NCBI RefSeq assembly: GCF_009749385.1
Contig: NZ_WBIN01000003.1
Location: 309,440 to 373,439 of the forward strand
Direction of reading: 5' to 3'
DNA from: Agromyces allii
GTDB lineage: Bacteria; Actinomycetota; Actinomycetes; Actinomycetales; Microbacteriaceae
DNA: 64,000 bases
This document shows, one piece after another, positions 44,457 to 52,338 of this stretch. The notes under the pieces are model-generated. The model was not told where the DNA came from, searched no databases, and saw only the letters and a program-made list of their open reading frames with translations. The position numbers were made by a program, and so were the translations under genes. Every line of letters begins with the position of its first letter. The stretch's first letter is position 1.

Positions 44457-45455
44457 GTGACTTCCACGCCCGTTCCCCGCATCCGCCCGCGGCGCCTCCG
44501 CGAGACCCCGGCCCTGCGCCGCCTCGTGTCCGAGACCCGCCTCGATCCGGCCGAGCTCGTGCTGCCGATGTTCGTGCGCGAGGGCGCGACCTCGCCGCTG
44601 CCGATCGCGTCGATGCCGGGCGTCGTGCAGCACACGCTCGAGAGTCTTCCGCAGGCGGTGGCCGATGCCGCGGCCGCGGGTGTCGGCGGCGTGATGCTGT
44701 TCGGCGTGCCAGAGGTGCGCGACGCCCGGGGGTCGGGTGCGACCGATCCCGACGGCATCCTGAACGTGGCGACGCGCATCGCGGTCGAGGCGGCTGCGGG
44801 CTCGCTCGTGGTGCAGACCGACCTCTGCCTCGACGAGTTCACCGATCACGGCCACTGCGGCGTGCTCGACGACCGCGGCCGCGTCGACAACGACGCCACG
44901 CTCGAGCGGTACGTCGCCATGGCGCTCGAGCAGGCCCGCGCGGGCTCCGAGCTGCTGGGCCTCTCGGGCATGATGGACGGCCAGGTCGCGGCGGTGCGCG
45001 ACGCGCTCGACGCGGGCGGGCACACCGACACCGTGCTCATGGCGTACTCGGCGAAGTACGCATCGGCGTTCTACGGCCCGTTCCGCGACGCGGTCGAGTC
45101 GACGCTCGAGGGCGACCGCCGTTCGTACCAGCTCGATCCGGGGAACCGTCGTGAGGGGTTGCGCGAGGCGCTGCTCGACATCGAGGAGGGCGCCGACATC
45201 GTCATGGTCAAGCCCGCGGGCAGCTATCTCGACGTGCTGGCCGACGTGGCCGCGGCATCCGACGTTCCCGTCTGGGCGTACCAGGTGTCGGGGGAGTACG
45301 CGATGATCGAGGCCGCCGCGGCCCACGGCTGGATCGACCGCAAGCGCGCCGTCATCGAGTCGGTCCGCTCCATCAAGCGCGCCGGCGCCGACGCCGTGCT
45401 CACCTACTGGGCCGTCGAACTGGCCGAATGGATCCGCAAGGGAGACCTGGCATGA
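44457..45455 (+). CDS. hemB: Porphobilinogen synthase (delta-aminolevulinic acid dehydratase)
   Basis: The 332-residue TIM-barrel enzyme joins two 5-aminolevulinates into porphobilinogen. Schiff-base lysines are in [14 protein letters not shown] and [13 protein letters not shown]. The metal-binding loop reads [14 protein letters not shown], a hybrid between the zinc (CxC...C) and zinc-free (AxD...D) types: first and third Cys kept, the second replaced by Asp. GTG start, apparently leaderless. It overlaps hemL by 4 bp (ATGA), coupling the two enzymes that sit on either side of 5-aminolevulinate. Confidence 0.96.
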   Translation: MTSTPVPRIRPRRLRETPALRRLVSETRLDPAELVLPMFVREGATSPLPIASMPGVVQHTLESLPQAVADAAAAGVGGVMLFGVPEVRDARGSGATDPDGILNVATRIAVEAAAGSLVVQTDLCLDEFTDHGHCGVLDDRGRVDNDATLERYVAMALEQARAGSELLGLSGMMDGQVAAVRDALDAGGHTDTVLMAYSAKYASAFYGPFRDAVESTLEGDRRSYQLDPGNRREGLREALLDIEEGADIVMVKPAGSYLDVLADVAAASDVPVWAYQVSGEYAMIEAAAAHGWIDRKRAVIESVRSIKRAGADAVLTYWAVELAEWIRKGDLA

Positions 45456-46795
45456 CCGCCACTGCAACGACCACCGGTGCAACGACCAACGCCGAGTTCT
45501 TCGCCCGTGCGCAGGCCGCGATCCCGGGCGGCGTCAACTCGCCTGTGCGCGCCTTCCGCTCGGTGGGCGGCACGCCGCGCTTCCTCGTGTCGGCGAAGGG
45601 CGCCTACGTCACCGACGTCGAAGGGCGCGAGTACGTCGACCTCGTGGCGGGCTGGGGTCCGGCGATCCTCGGGCACGCCGACCCCCGTGTGATCGAGGCG
45701 GTGACGGATGCCGCGGCCCGCGGTCTCTCGTTCGGCTCGTCCACGCCCGCCGAGACCGAGCTCGCCGAGCTCGTCGAGGCCCGGGTCGCGCCCGTCGAGA
45801 AGCTGCGACTCGTGAGCACCGGAACCGAGGCGACCATGAGCGCCATCCGCCTCGCCCGCGGATTCACCGGCCGCGACCTGCTCGTGAAGTTCGCCGGCCA
45901 CTACCACGGTCACTCCGACGGCCTGCTCGCCGAGGCCGGTTCGGGCCTCGCGACGTTCGCCCTCCCGGGTTCCGCGGGCGTGCCCGCCGACATCGCCGCG
46001 CTCACGCTCGTGCTGCCCTACAACGACCTCGACGCCGTGCGCGCGGCCTTCGCCGAGCACGGCGACCGCATCGCGGCCGTGATCTTCGAGGCGGCGGCGG
46101 CGAACATGGGCGTCGTGCAGCCCTCGCACCGCTTCAACGCGGAGCTCGTCGAGATCGCGCACGCGCACGGCGCGCTCGCGATCAGCGACGAGGTGCTCAC
46201 GGGCTTCCGCGTCTCGGCGGCCGGATGGTGGGGCCTCGAGCAGGGCGAGACGGCGTACACCCCCGACCTCCTGACGTTCGGCAAGGTCATCGGCGGCGGC
46301 ATGCCGGTCGCCGCGCTCGGCGGTCGCGCCGACGTCATGGACCACCTCGCGCCGCTCGGCCCCGTGTACCAGGCGGGCACGCTCTCGGGCAATCCGGTCG
46401 CGGTCGCCGCGGGCGTCGCCACGCTCAGGGCAGCGGATGCCGAGGTCTACCGCACCCTGAACACGGCGGCCGCTCGGGTGGCGGGCGAGGTCTCGCTCGC
46501 GCTCGACAACGCCGGCGTGCCGCACGCGGTGCAGGCCGCGGGCAACCTGTTCAGCTTCGTGTTCGGCGACAAGTTCGTCGGCACGGGTGCGCAAGACTAC
46601 GCGTCCGTGCAGCGCCAGGAGGCCTACCGGTACGCGCCGTTCTTCCACTCGATGCTCGAGCAGGGCGTCTCGCTGCCGCCGAGCGTGTTCGAGGCCTGGT
46701 TCGTCACGGCAGCTCACGACGACGCGGCGATCGACCGCATCGTCGCTGCGCTGCCCGCAGCGGCGCGCGCCGCGGCATCCGCCCGCCCTGCCTGA
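45452..46795 (+). CDS. hemL: Glutamate-1-semialdehyde 2,1-aminomutase
   Basis: The 447-residue PLP enzyme converts glutamate-1-semialdehyde to 5-aminolevulinate. PLP-binding Lys278 is in [14 protein letters not shown]; other motifs are [16 protein letters not shown] at the start, [20 protein letters not shown] and [14 protein letters not shown]. The start ATG 45452 overlaps the hemB stop. It completes the set: HemA, HemL, HemB, HemC, HemD, HemE, HemY, HemH and HemQ are all within 15 kb. Confidence 0.96.
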   Translation: MTATATTTGATTNAEFFARAQAAIPGGVNSPVRAFRSVGGTPRFLVSAKGAYVTDVEGREYVDLVAGWGPAILGHADPRVIEAVTDAAARGLSFGSSTPAETELAELVEARVAPVEKLRLVSTGTEATMSAIRLARGFTGRDLLVKFAGHYHGHSDGLLAEAGSGLATFALPGSAGVPADIAALTLVLPYNDLDAVRAAFAEHGDRIAAVIFEAAAANMGVVQPSHRFNAELVEIAHAHGALAISDEVLTGFRVSAAGWWGLEQGETAYTPDLLTFGKVIGGGMPVAALGGRADVMDHLAPLGPVYQAGTLSGNPVAVAAGVATLRAADAEVYRTLNTAAARVAGEVSLALDNAGVPHAVQAAGNLFSFVFGDKFVGTGAQDYASVQRQEAYRYAPFFHSMLEQGVSLPPSVFEAWFVTAAHDDAAIDRIVAALPAAARAAASARPA

Positions 46796-46846
46796 CGGTC
46801 GGGTGGCCTGACCGAACCGCGACCTCGCTCGCGACGCGGCGGCGTC

Positions 46847-46852
46847 TAGTCT
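46847..46852 (+). promoter_or_regulatory. -10 box before a short ORF
   Basis: TAGTCT ends 7 bp before GTG 46860, the same spacing as the leaderless promoters elsewhere in the window. Confidence 0.4.
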
Positions 46853-46859
46853 TCTGCCT

Positions 46860-46958
46860 GTGCCTGCATCCATGAACGCCCCGATGAGGGCTCTGCGAGT
46901 CAGAACGACGCATGCGATCGCGACGTCCCTGCGCCGACGCGATCAGGGCGGCAACTGA
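46860..46958 (+). CDS. Possible 32-residue leader peptide
   Basis: A GTG-started ORF of 32 codons, ending one base before the GTG (46960) of the next gene, begins 7 bp after a -10-like TAGTCT, so it would be translated from a leaderless mRNA. Its product is basic (RALRVRTTHAIATSLRRRD). It uses codons rare here (AGG, AGA, CAT, GAT), unlike neighbouring genes. It may be a translational-coupling leader rather than a functional peptide. A second in-frame ATG is at 46872. Confidence 0.35.
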   Translation: MPASMNAPMRALRVRTTHAIATSLRRRDQGGN

Positions 46959-46959
46959 C

Positions 46960-48108
46960 GTGCGCGGGTCGAAGTCGGCCTGGGTGGTCAGCGCCACGGT
47001 CGGCGGGCTGTGGCTCCTCGTCGTGGTGCTCGCGGCGGGCGTCTCGCTGACGCCCTTCTCGCGCGTGCAGCAGGCCGTGCTGCCCGCGGGGGTGACGCCG
47101 TACCTCTGGTCGTGGGCGCCGCCGTGGCCGGCCCTGCTGCCGATCGCCGGCGCCGTGGCCGTGGCCCTCGTGCATGCCGCGATCCTGCGGATCGTGCCCG
47201 TGCGGGCGCCGTTCGCCGCGACATGGTTGGCCACGGTGGCCGCGGGTGGGGTGGCCGGGCTGACGATCGACGCCGTGCTCGTGTTCGGCAGCCTCGTCAC
47301 GAACGGCTGGGCGATGTGGGCGCTCGACCTGGGCTCGCGCGCCGCGGTCGGCGCCTACTGGGGCCTGCTGTACGGGTGGATTCCCGCGCTCGTGGCCGTG
47401 CGCCTGGAGCGACGGGACGCCGTGGCGGAGGCATCCCAGGCAGACGAACCGGCCGTCGTGCGACGCGGTGCGCCGGTGGTCGTCGCAGCGATCGCCCTCG
47501 CGAGCCTGGTGCTGCTCGGTGCCGCGCAGGTGCTCGGCGGCGAGGCGACCCAGGCGCAGTTGCGTGCGGAGGAGCTGGCGAGCGAGCCCGCTCCGGTCGA
47601 TGGCGCGGCGCGACCCGATCGGGACGCTGAGGGCGACCCGGTGCCCGAACGGGTCGATGGCGACGGGGTGACGGGCGAAGACGGCTGCACGCCCGAGCGT
47701 GCCATGGTGCTCGTCGGCGACGTCGACGGAGCGACGGGTCATCGTGCACTCCGATTCGAGCTGATGAACTTCTCGGAGGAGCCATGTGTCGTGGAGGGCT
47801 ACCCCGACATCGCGTTCGCCGACCAGAACGACCACCTGCTCGACGCCACGATCGCGCCTGGCAGCTCGTTCATGGCCGCCGACCCGGGACCGATGCGCGT
47901 CGAGATTCCCGCAGGAGGCTCGGCGGTCGCCTACGTCGGGTGGGACGCCAACCCGACGCAGGGCGCACTGGTGGCGCGGACGGTCTGGGTCGCCGCGCTC
48001 GCGGGCGAGACCCGCGGTTCCAAGCCCATCCAGAGCGATGTGATCGAGGGTTCGCGAGTGGAGGTCACGGCTTGGGCGCTGCCGGGGGCCGACGCGCCGA
48101 CGCCCTGA
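46960..48108 (+). CDS. Membrane protein with C-terminal DUF4232-like domain
   Basis: The 382-residue protein has five to six N-terminal helices (about residues 8-30, 50-70, 85-105, 115-145 and one more at 155-185), an acidic linker, then an extracytoplasmic beta-sandwich from about 220: CTPERAMVLVGDVDGATGHR, FELMNFSEEPCVVEGYPDIA, with two Cys likely forming a disulfide. This matches the DUF4232 pattern. The start at GTG 46960 follows the stop of the short ORF by one base, suggesting coupling; ATG 46912 in the same frame is an alternative. Confidence 0.7.
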   Translation: MRGSKSAWVVSATVGGLWLLVVVLAAGVSLTPFSRVQQAVLPAGVTPYLWSWAPPWPALLPIAGAVAVALVHAAILRIVPVRAPFAATWLATVAAGGVAGLTIDAVLVFGSLVTNGWAMWALDLGSRAAVGAYWGLLYGWIPALVAVRLERRDAVAEASQADEPAVVRRGAPVVVAAIALASLVLLGAAQVLGGEATQAQLRAEELASEPAPVDGAARPDRDAEGDPVPERVDGDGVTGEDGCTPERAMVLVGDVDGATGHRALRFELMNFSEEPCVVEGYPDIAFADQNDHLLDATIAPGSSFMAADPGPMRVEIPAGGSAVAYVGWDANPTQGALVARTVWVAALAGETRGSKPIQSDVIEGSRVEVTAWALPGADAPTP

Positions 48109-48118
48109 GGTTCGACCG

Positions 48119-48706
48119 TCAGTCCTGAGCCGCGAGGACCGTCTTGCGCATCACGGTCTTGCTCTTGCCGATGTGGCGCTCGAACGTGAATCCCGCCTTC
48201 TCGAACATCGCCCTCGTGCCGTTGTGGAGGAACGAGGACGACGTCTTCTTGCCCGGGACGAGCTCGTTGGGGAACGAGACGACCTCGCCTCCACCGGCCT
48301 GCGCGATGAGCTCGAGCGCGCCATCGAGCGCCTCTCGTGCGACACCGGACCGTCGGTGGTCGCGGTCGACGAAGAAGCAGGTGATGCGCCACGGTGCCGG
48401 GGAGGTCTCGCCGGCGTCGTACTGCTTGCGGTGGTAGATGTTCGGCAGTTCGACCGGACTGCCGTACTCGCACCACGCGATCGCGTCGTCGCCGTCGAAG
48501 ACGAGGGCGGCATGCGCGACGCCCTCCGCCACGAGTCGCTGCTTGAACGTCGGCCGGTCGACCTCGTCTTTGGCGGTGTGCTCCGTGTCGTCGTGGAAGT
48601 ACGAGCAGTAGCACCCGCCCCAGACCCCGTTGTGCTTCTGCGCGAGCGCCAGCCAGGCCGGGAAGGTCTCGGGGGTGAGCGGCTTGATCACGTGCTCATC
48701 GGTCAC
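48119..48706 (-). CDS. GNAT family N-acetyltransferase
   Basis: The 195-residue enzyme starts at GTG 48706, with GAGGAGA about 7 bp upstream. The opening PLTPETFPAWLALAQKHN leads to a Cys-rich GVWGGCYCSYFH segment (about residues 28-39) found in a subset of GNAT proteins. The acetyl-CoA binding region is ITCFFVDRDHRRSGVAREAL and the C-terminal strand is GFTFERHIGKSKTVMRK. Substrate unknown. It converges with the preceding membrane protein gene, 10 bp apart. Confidence 0.85.
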   Translation of the reverse strand: MTDEHVIKPLTPETFPAWLALAQKHNGVWGGCYCSYFHDDTEHTAKDEVDRPTFKQRLVAEGVAHAALVFDGDDAIAWCEYGSPVELPNIYHRKQYDAGETSPAPWRITCFFVDRDHRRSGVAREALDGALELIAQAGGGEVVSFPNELVPGKKTSSSFLHNGTRAMFEKAGFTFERHIGKSKTVMRKTVLAAQD

Positions 48707-48820
48707 GGCTGTCTCCTCGCCTCGGTGCCGCCAGTCTGCCGACTGCCTCCGACTCCTGACAAGGCCGGCACGGCCGCCGTGGTGCTCGCCCTGACCCTGG
48801 CTTGCTGACAGGCTGGACGC

Positions 48821-50503
48821 GTGGACGAACTGATCATCCTGGGCGTGATCGCCTTCGTGGTGATCGCGGGCGCGACCCTGCTCGGCCCGCGCCTCGGCAT
48901 CGCATCGCCGCTGGTGCTCGTCGCGGTCGGCATCGGCGCGAGCTTCCTGCCCATGTTCGAGTCGATCGAGATCGACCCCGAGCTGATCCTCCAGGGCGTG
49001 CTGCCGCTGCTGCTCTACTCGTCGGCGGTCTCGATGCCGACGATGAACTTCCGGCGCGAGTTCGGAGCCATCAGCGGACTCTCGGTGCTGCTCGTGATCG
49101 CGAGCTCGCTGGTGCTCGGCGTGTTCTTCATGCTCGTCATCCCCGATCTGGGGTTCGCCTGGGGCGTCGCGCTCGGCGCGATCATCAGCCCGACGGATGC
49201 GGTCGCGACCTCGATCATCAAGCAGACGCCGGTCTCGAAGCGCGTCGTGTCGATGCTCGACGGCGAGAGCCTGCTCAACGACGCGAGCGCCCTCGTCGTA
49301 CTGCGCACCGCGATCGTGGCGGTGGCGGCGTCGTTCTCGTTCTGGGGTGCGGCCGGGACGTTCCTCTACTCCGTCGCCGTCGCCGCCGCGATCGGCGGAC
49401 TGGTCGGCTGGTTGAACCTGGCCGTGCGTCGCCGGGTCACGAATCCTGCGGTCAACACCGTGCTCTCGTTCACGGTGCCGTTCATCGCGTCGGTGCCCGC
49501 TGAACTCCTCGAGGCCTCGGGCCTGGTCGCGGCGGTGGTCGCCGGGCTCGTCACCGGAATCCGGGCGCCACGCGAGTTGTCGCCGCAGAACCGCCTGTCG
49601 GATTCGCAGAACTGGCGCACGGTCGAGCTCGTGCTCGAGGGAGTGGTCTTCCTGACGATGGGCCTGCAGATCCAGGGGATCGTCGCCGACCTGCAGCGCG
49701 ACCATGCCGGTGTGCTCCCCGCAGTGCTCGTCGCTGCCGGAGCGCTCGCCATCACGATCCTGGTGCGGGCCGCCTACGTCGCGCCGCTGCTCAGGAGCCT
49801 CGGGCGCCGACATCGCCGATCGGCGGCGATGCAGCCCAGACTCGAGGGCCTGCAGGAGAAGCTGGCCACGCCGGAGGGCGAGCAGGAGATCCTCGAGCGC
49901 GGAGGCCAGCGGGGGCGGCGGGGGCGGGGGCGCACGACCAGTCGGGACCTCGACCGGTTCCGGCGCCGGGTCACCCAGTCCCTCGGCGACATCGAGTACT
50001 TCCGGAGGCAGCCGCTCGGCTGGCGCGAGGGCGTGATCGTGGTGTGGGCGGGCATGCGGGGCGCCGTGACCGTCGCTGCGGCGCAGACGCTGCCCGTCGA
50101 GACGCCCCAACGCCCGTTGCTCGTGTTCGTGGCGTTCGCCGTGGCGGTGCTCTCGCTGCTGGTGCAGGGCGGCACGATCGGGCCGCTCGTGCAGCGCATC
50201 GCGCCGAAGGCCGACCCTGCCGAGCGGCGAGCGGAGATGCAGGCGGAGCACACGGGGCTGATGCAGATCCTGCGCGACAGCGCGGAGCAGTTCGAGCGGC
50301 CGACGCCGTCCGCCGACCAGCCGCGAGACGAGGCGTTCCTCGCCGAGCGGAGATACCGGCTCGAGGTGATCGCCGCGCAGCGGGCGGCGCTCCTCGACGC
50401 CCGAGACAACGGCACGTTCGACGCCGACGTGCTCGCCGACGAACTGGCGAACCTCGACGCGGCGCAGATCGCGCTCGAGATGCGCGCCAAGACGGCCGAC
50501 TGA
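48821..50503 (+). CDS. Na+/H+ antiporter (CPA1 family)
   Basis: The 560-residue protein has about 12 membrane helices and a long cytoplasmic C-terminus. Ion-binding and core motifs: LLYSSAVSMPTMNFRREF, the ALGAIISPTDAVATSII segment (about residues 118-134) with the conserved Asp, DGESLLNDASALV (about 147) and VVWAGMRGAVTVAAAQTLP (about 407). The cytoplasmic loop at 330-395 is rich in Arg/Gly (QRGRRGRGRTTSRD). GTG 48821 lies 6 bp after CAGGCT, a possible leaderless arrangement, and has no clear ribosome-binding site. Confidence 0.93.
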   Translation: MDELIILGVIAFVVIAGATLLGPRLGIASPLVLVAVGIGASFLPMFESIEIDPELILQGVLPLLLYSSAVSMPTMNFRREFGAISGLSVLLVIASSLVLGVFFMLVIPDLGFAWGVALGAIISPTDAVATSIIKQTPVSKRVVSMLDGESLLNDASALVVLRTAIVAVAASFSFWGAAGTFLYSVAVAAAIGGLVGWLNLAVRRRVTNPAVNTVLSFTVPFIASVPAELLEASGLVAAVVAGLVTGIRAPRELSPQNRLSDSQNWRTVELVLEGVVFLTMGLQIQGIVADLQRDHAGVLPAVLVAAGALAITILVRAAYVAPLLRSLGRRHRRSAAMQPRLEGLQEKLATPEGEQEILERGGQRGRRGRGRTTSRDLDRFRRRVTQSLGDIEYFRRQPLGWREGVIVVWAGMRGAVTVAAAQTLPVETPQRPLLVFVAFAVAVLSLLVQGGTIGPLVQRIAPKADPAERRAEMQAEHTGLMQILRDSAEQFERPTPSADQPRDEAFLAERRYRLEVIAAQRAALLDARDNGTFDADVLADELANLDAAQIALEMRAKTAD

Positions 50504-50558
50504 CGGCCCGACGGATGCCGTGGCATCCGCTCGACCGTCGCGCAGCCCTCGCGGGCCG

Positions 50559-50606
50559 GTAACCGAGATCAACGGTTACTGGAGGAAACCGGCGCGAAAC
50601 CGTTAC
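50559..50606. promoter_or_regulatory. Clustered GTAACCG/CGGTTAC inverted repeats
   Basis: GTAACCG (50559-50565) and CGGTTAC (50573-50579) are perfect inverted 7-mers with a 7-base spacer; a third related site CCGTTACC lies at 50600-50607. The cluster sits 56 bp before the 50663 gene and looks like an operator for an unidentified regulator. Confidence 0.4.
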
Positions 50607-50662
50607 CGCCTTGTGGAGCGTCGACCGCCCCCGTGTCGGCGGACTCGGGCAGGATGGAAGGC

Positions 50663-51031
50663 ATGGCCCAGCTCCGAGTGCACCCCGACCGCATCGAGGT
50701 TCACCTCACGCCGGCCGAGAAGTCGCTCTCGCTGCGCTCCGCCGACATCGTGGTGCAGCGCGACGACATCCGTTCGGCCACGATCACCGACGACCCCTGG
50801 GTCTGGATCCGGGGCATCCGCACGCGCGGCAGCGTCGTGCCGCTCGTCGTCGCCGTCGGCGCCTGGAAGTACCACGGCGGGCTCGACTTCGTCGTCGTCA
50901 AGGGCAAGCGCCAGGCCGTCGTGCTCGAGCTCGCGGCCGGCGAGTTCGCCCGCCTCATCCTCAGCACGAACCACGCCGCAACGCTCATCGACCGGCTGAA
51001 GCTCGGCGAGACGCCCGGCGACGCCGAATAG
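50663..51031 (+). CDS. Small conserved protein of unknown function
   Basis: The 122-residue soluble protein is beta-rich (LRVHPDRIEVHLTPAEKSLS, DDIRSATITDDPWVWIRG, VVKGKRQAVVLELAAGEFAR) with a C-terminal helix (ARLILSTNHAATLIDRLKLG). The strand order resembles PH-like domains. No signal peptide or membrane segment. ATG 50663 follows GGAAGG at 3-4 bp, and CAGGAT also lies 7 bp upstream, so it may be leaderless. Cluster of inverted repeats upstream. Function unknown. Confidence 0.75.
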   Translation: MAQLRVHPDRIEVHLTPAEKSLSLRSADIVVQRDDIRSATITDDPWVWIRGIRTRGSVVPLVVAVGAWKYHGGLDFVVVKGKRQAVVLELAAGEFARLILSTNHAATLIDRLKLGETPGDAE

Positions 51032-51090
51032 CCGGGCACCCGGCACGCCTCGTGCCGAGTCACGGATTCGGCCGGAGAGCGGGCTCCGCT

Positions 51091-51187
51091 TAGGATGATC
51101 GGCGGATGCCGCGACCGCCCAGTCGGCGCATCCGATGACTCGAGACGAACGACCGGTCTGCCGGTGCGTCGACGTACGCCGGCAGAA
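51091..51187 (+). promoter_or_regulatory. -10 box and 5' leader hairpin of the kinase operon
   Basis: TAGGAT at 51091-51096 is a probable -10. The roughly 100-base leader before GTG 51199 contains an imperfect hairpin at about 51160-51187 with outer stem CTGCCGG/CCGGCAG. Confidence 0.35.
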
Positions 51188-51198
51188 GGGGACAGGTC

Positions 51199-52338
51199 GT
51201 GCCGAAACGTCTGCCGTCAACACCACCCGTGCTGGCCGGTTACAACTACGTGCGCCCGCTCGGCACCGGCGGATTCGCCGACGTGTTCCTCTACGAACAA
51301 GACCTGCCGCGCCGCGTCACCGCCGTCAAGGTGCTGCTCGCCGACGTCATCGACCCCGAGGCCCGACGCACGTTCACGCTCGAGGCCGATGCCATGGCCC
51401 GACTCAGCGCGCACCCGTCGATCGTGACGATCCACCAGGCCTCGATCGCCTCCGACGGGCGGCCGTACCTCGTCATGGAGTACTGCCCCGAGTCGCTCGG
51501 CGCGCGGGTGAAGCGCGGACCGATGCCGGCGGGCGAGGTGCTCGACATCGGCGTGCGCATGGCCGGCGCCCTCGAGACCGCGCACCGCTCTGGCCTGCTG
51601 CACCGCGACATCAAGCCCTCGAACCTGCTCGTCAACTCGCTCGGCGCGCCCGTGCTCGCCGACTTCGGCATCGCCGGCTCCATCAGCGACGACGGCACGA
51701 GCGACACGCTCGCCATGTCGGTGCCGTGGAGCGCACCCGAAGTGCTCGGCGAACGCACGAACGGCACCGTCGCGACCGAGGTCTGGAGCCTCGGCGCGAC
51801 GCTCTACACGCTCCTCGCCGGCCACAGCCCGTTCGAGGTCGCCGACCGCAGCCGCAACACCGTCGACCAGCTCTCGCGACGCGTGCTCGGCGCGAAGTAC
51901 ACGCCGCTCGCTCCACGCGGAGTGCCGTCGCGCATCGACACGGTGCTGTCGGCCGCCATGCAGCGCGACCCCGCCCGTCGCTACCGGTCGATGGCCGAGT
52001 TCGGCGAGCAGCTGCGCTGGGCCCAGTACGAGCTCGGCGTCTCGCCCACCAGCCTCGAGGTCGCCTCGCCCGAGTGGGCGGCCGCGGCCCCCATCGACTT
52101 CTCGGATGCCTCGCGCCGCGGGCCCGTCGTCACGACGGTCGACCCCGACTCGCGCCGCGCAGGTCGCGCGGCCGCGGTCGCGACGGCCCGACCCGCCGGC
52201 CGCGTGGTCGACGCCGGCGGACTCGCACCCGCACGAGCACGCAGCGGCTGGCTGAAGCCCGTCGCGATCGGCGTCGGCTCCGCACTGGCGGTGCTCGCCG
52301 CCGCAGCCGCGGCCCTGTTCGCCACGGGCGCGCTGTGA
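51199..52338 (+). CDS. Membrane-anchored Ser/Thr protein kinase
   Basis: The 379-residue kinase has the glycine loop LGTGGFADVFL (residues 22-32), catalytic Lys in VTAVKVLL (about 44), Glu in LEADAMARL, the catalytic loop HRDIKPSNLLV (about 135-145), DFG at about 155 and PWSAPEVL. The kinase domain ends near 275. After a juxtamembrane region one C-terminal helix (VAIGVGSALAVLAAAAAALF) ends the protein with almost no external part, unlike PknB with PASTA domains. GTG start at 51199 follows AAGGGGAC. Its stop overlaps the GTG of the giant Ig-like gene, so the two are co-translated. Confidence 0.93.
   Translation: MPKRLPSTPPVLAGYNYVRPLGTGGFADVFLYEQDLPRRVTAVKVLLADVIDPEARRTFTLEADAMARLSAHPSIVTIHQASIASDGRPYLVMEYCPESLGARVKRGPMPAGEVLDIGVRMAGALETAHRSGLLHRDIKPSNLLVNSLGAPVLADFGIAGSISDDGTSDTLAMSVPWSAPEVLGERTNGTVATEVWSLGATLYTLLAGHSPFEVADRSRNTVDQLSRRVLGAKYTPLAPRGVPSRIDTVLSAAMQRDPARRYRSMAEFGEQLRWAQYELGVSPTSLEVASPEWAAAAPIDFSDASRRGPVVTTVDPDSRRAGRAAAVATARPAGRVVDAGGLAPARARSGWLKPVAIGVGSALAVLAAAAAALFATGAL

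Noticed and set aside
46796..46816. Terminator hairpin after hemL
   Set aside because: Only a 5-bp CGGTC/GACCG stem with a 9-base loop and no T tract.
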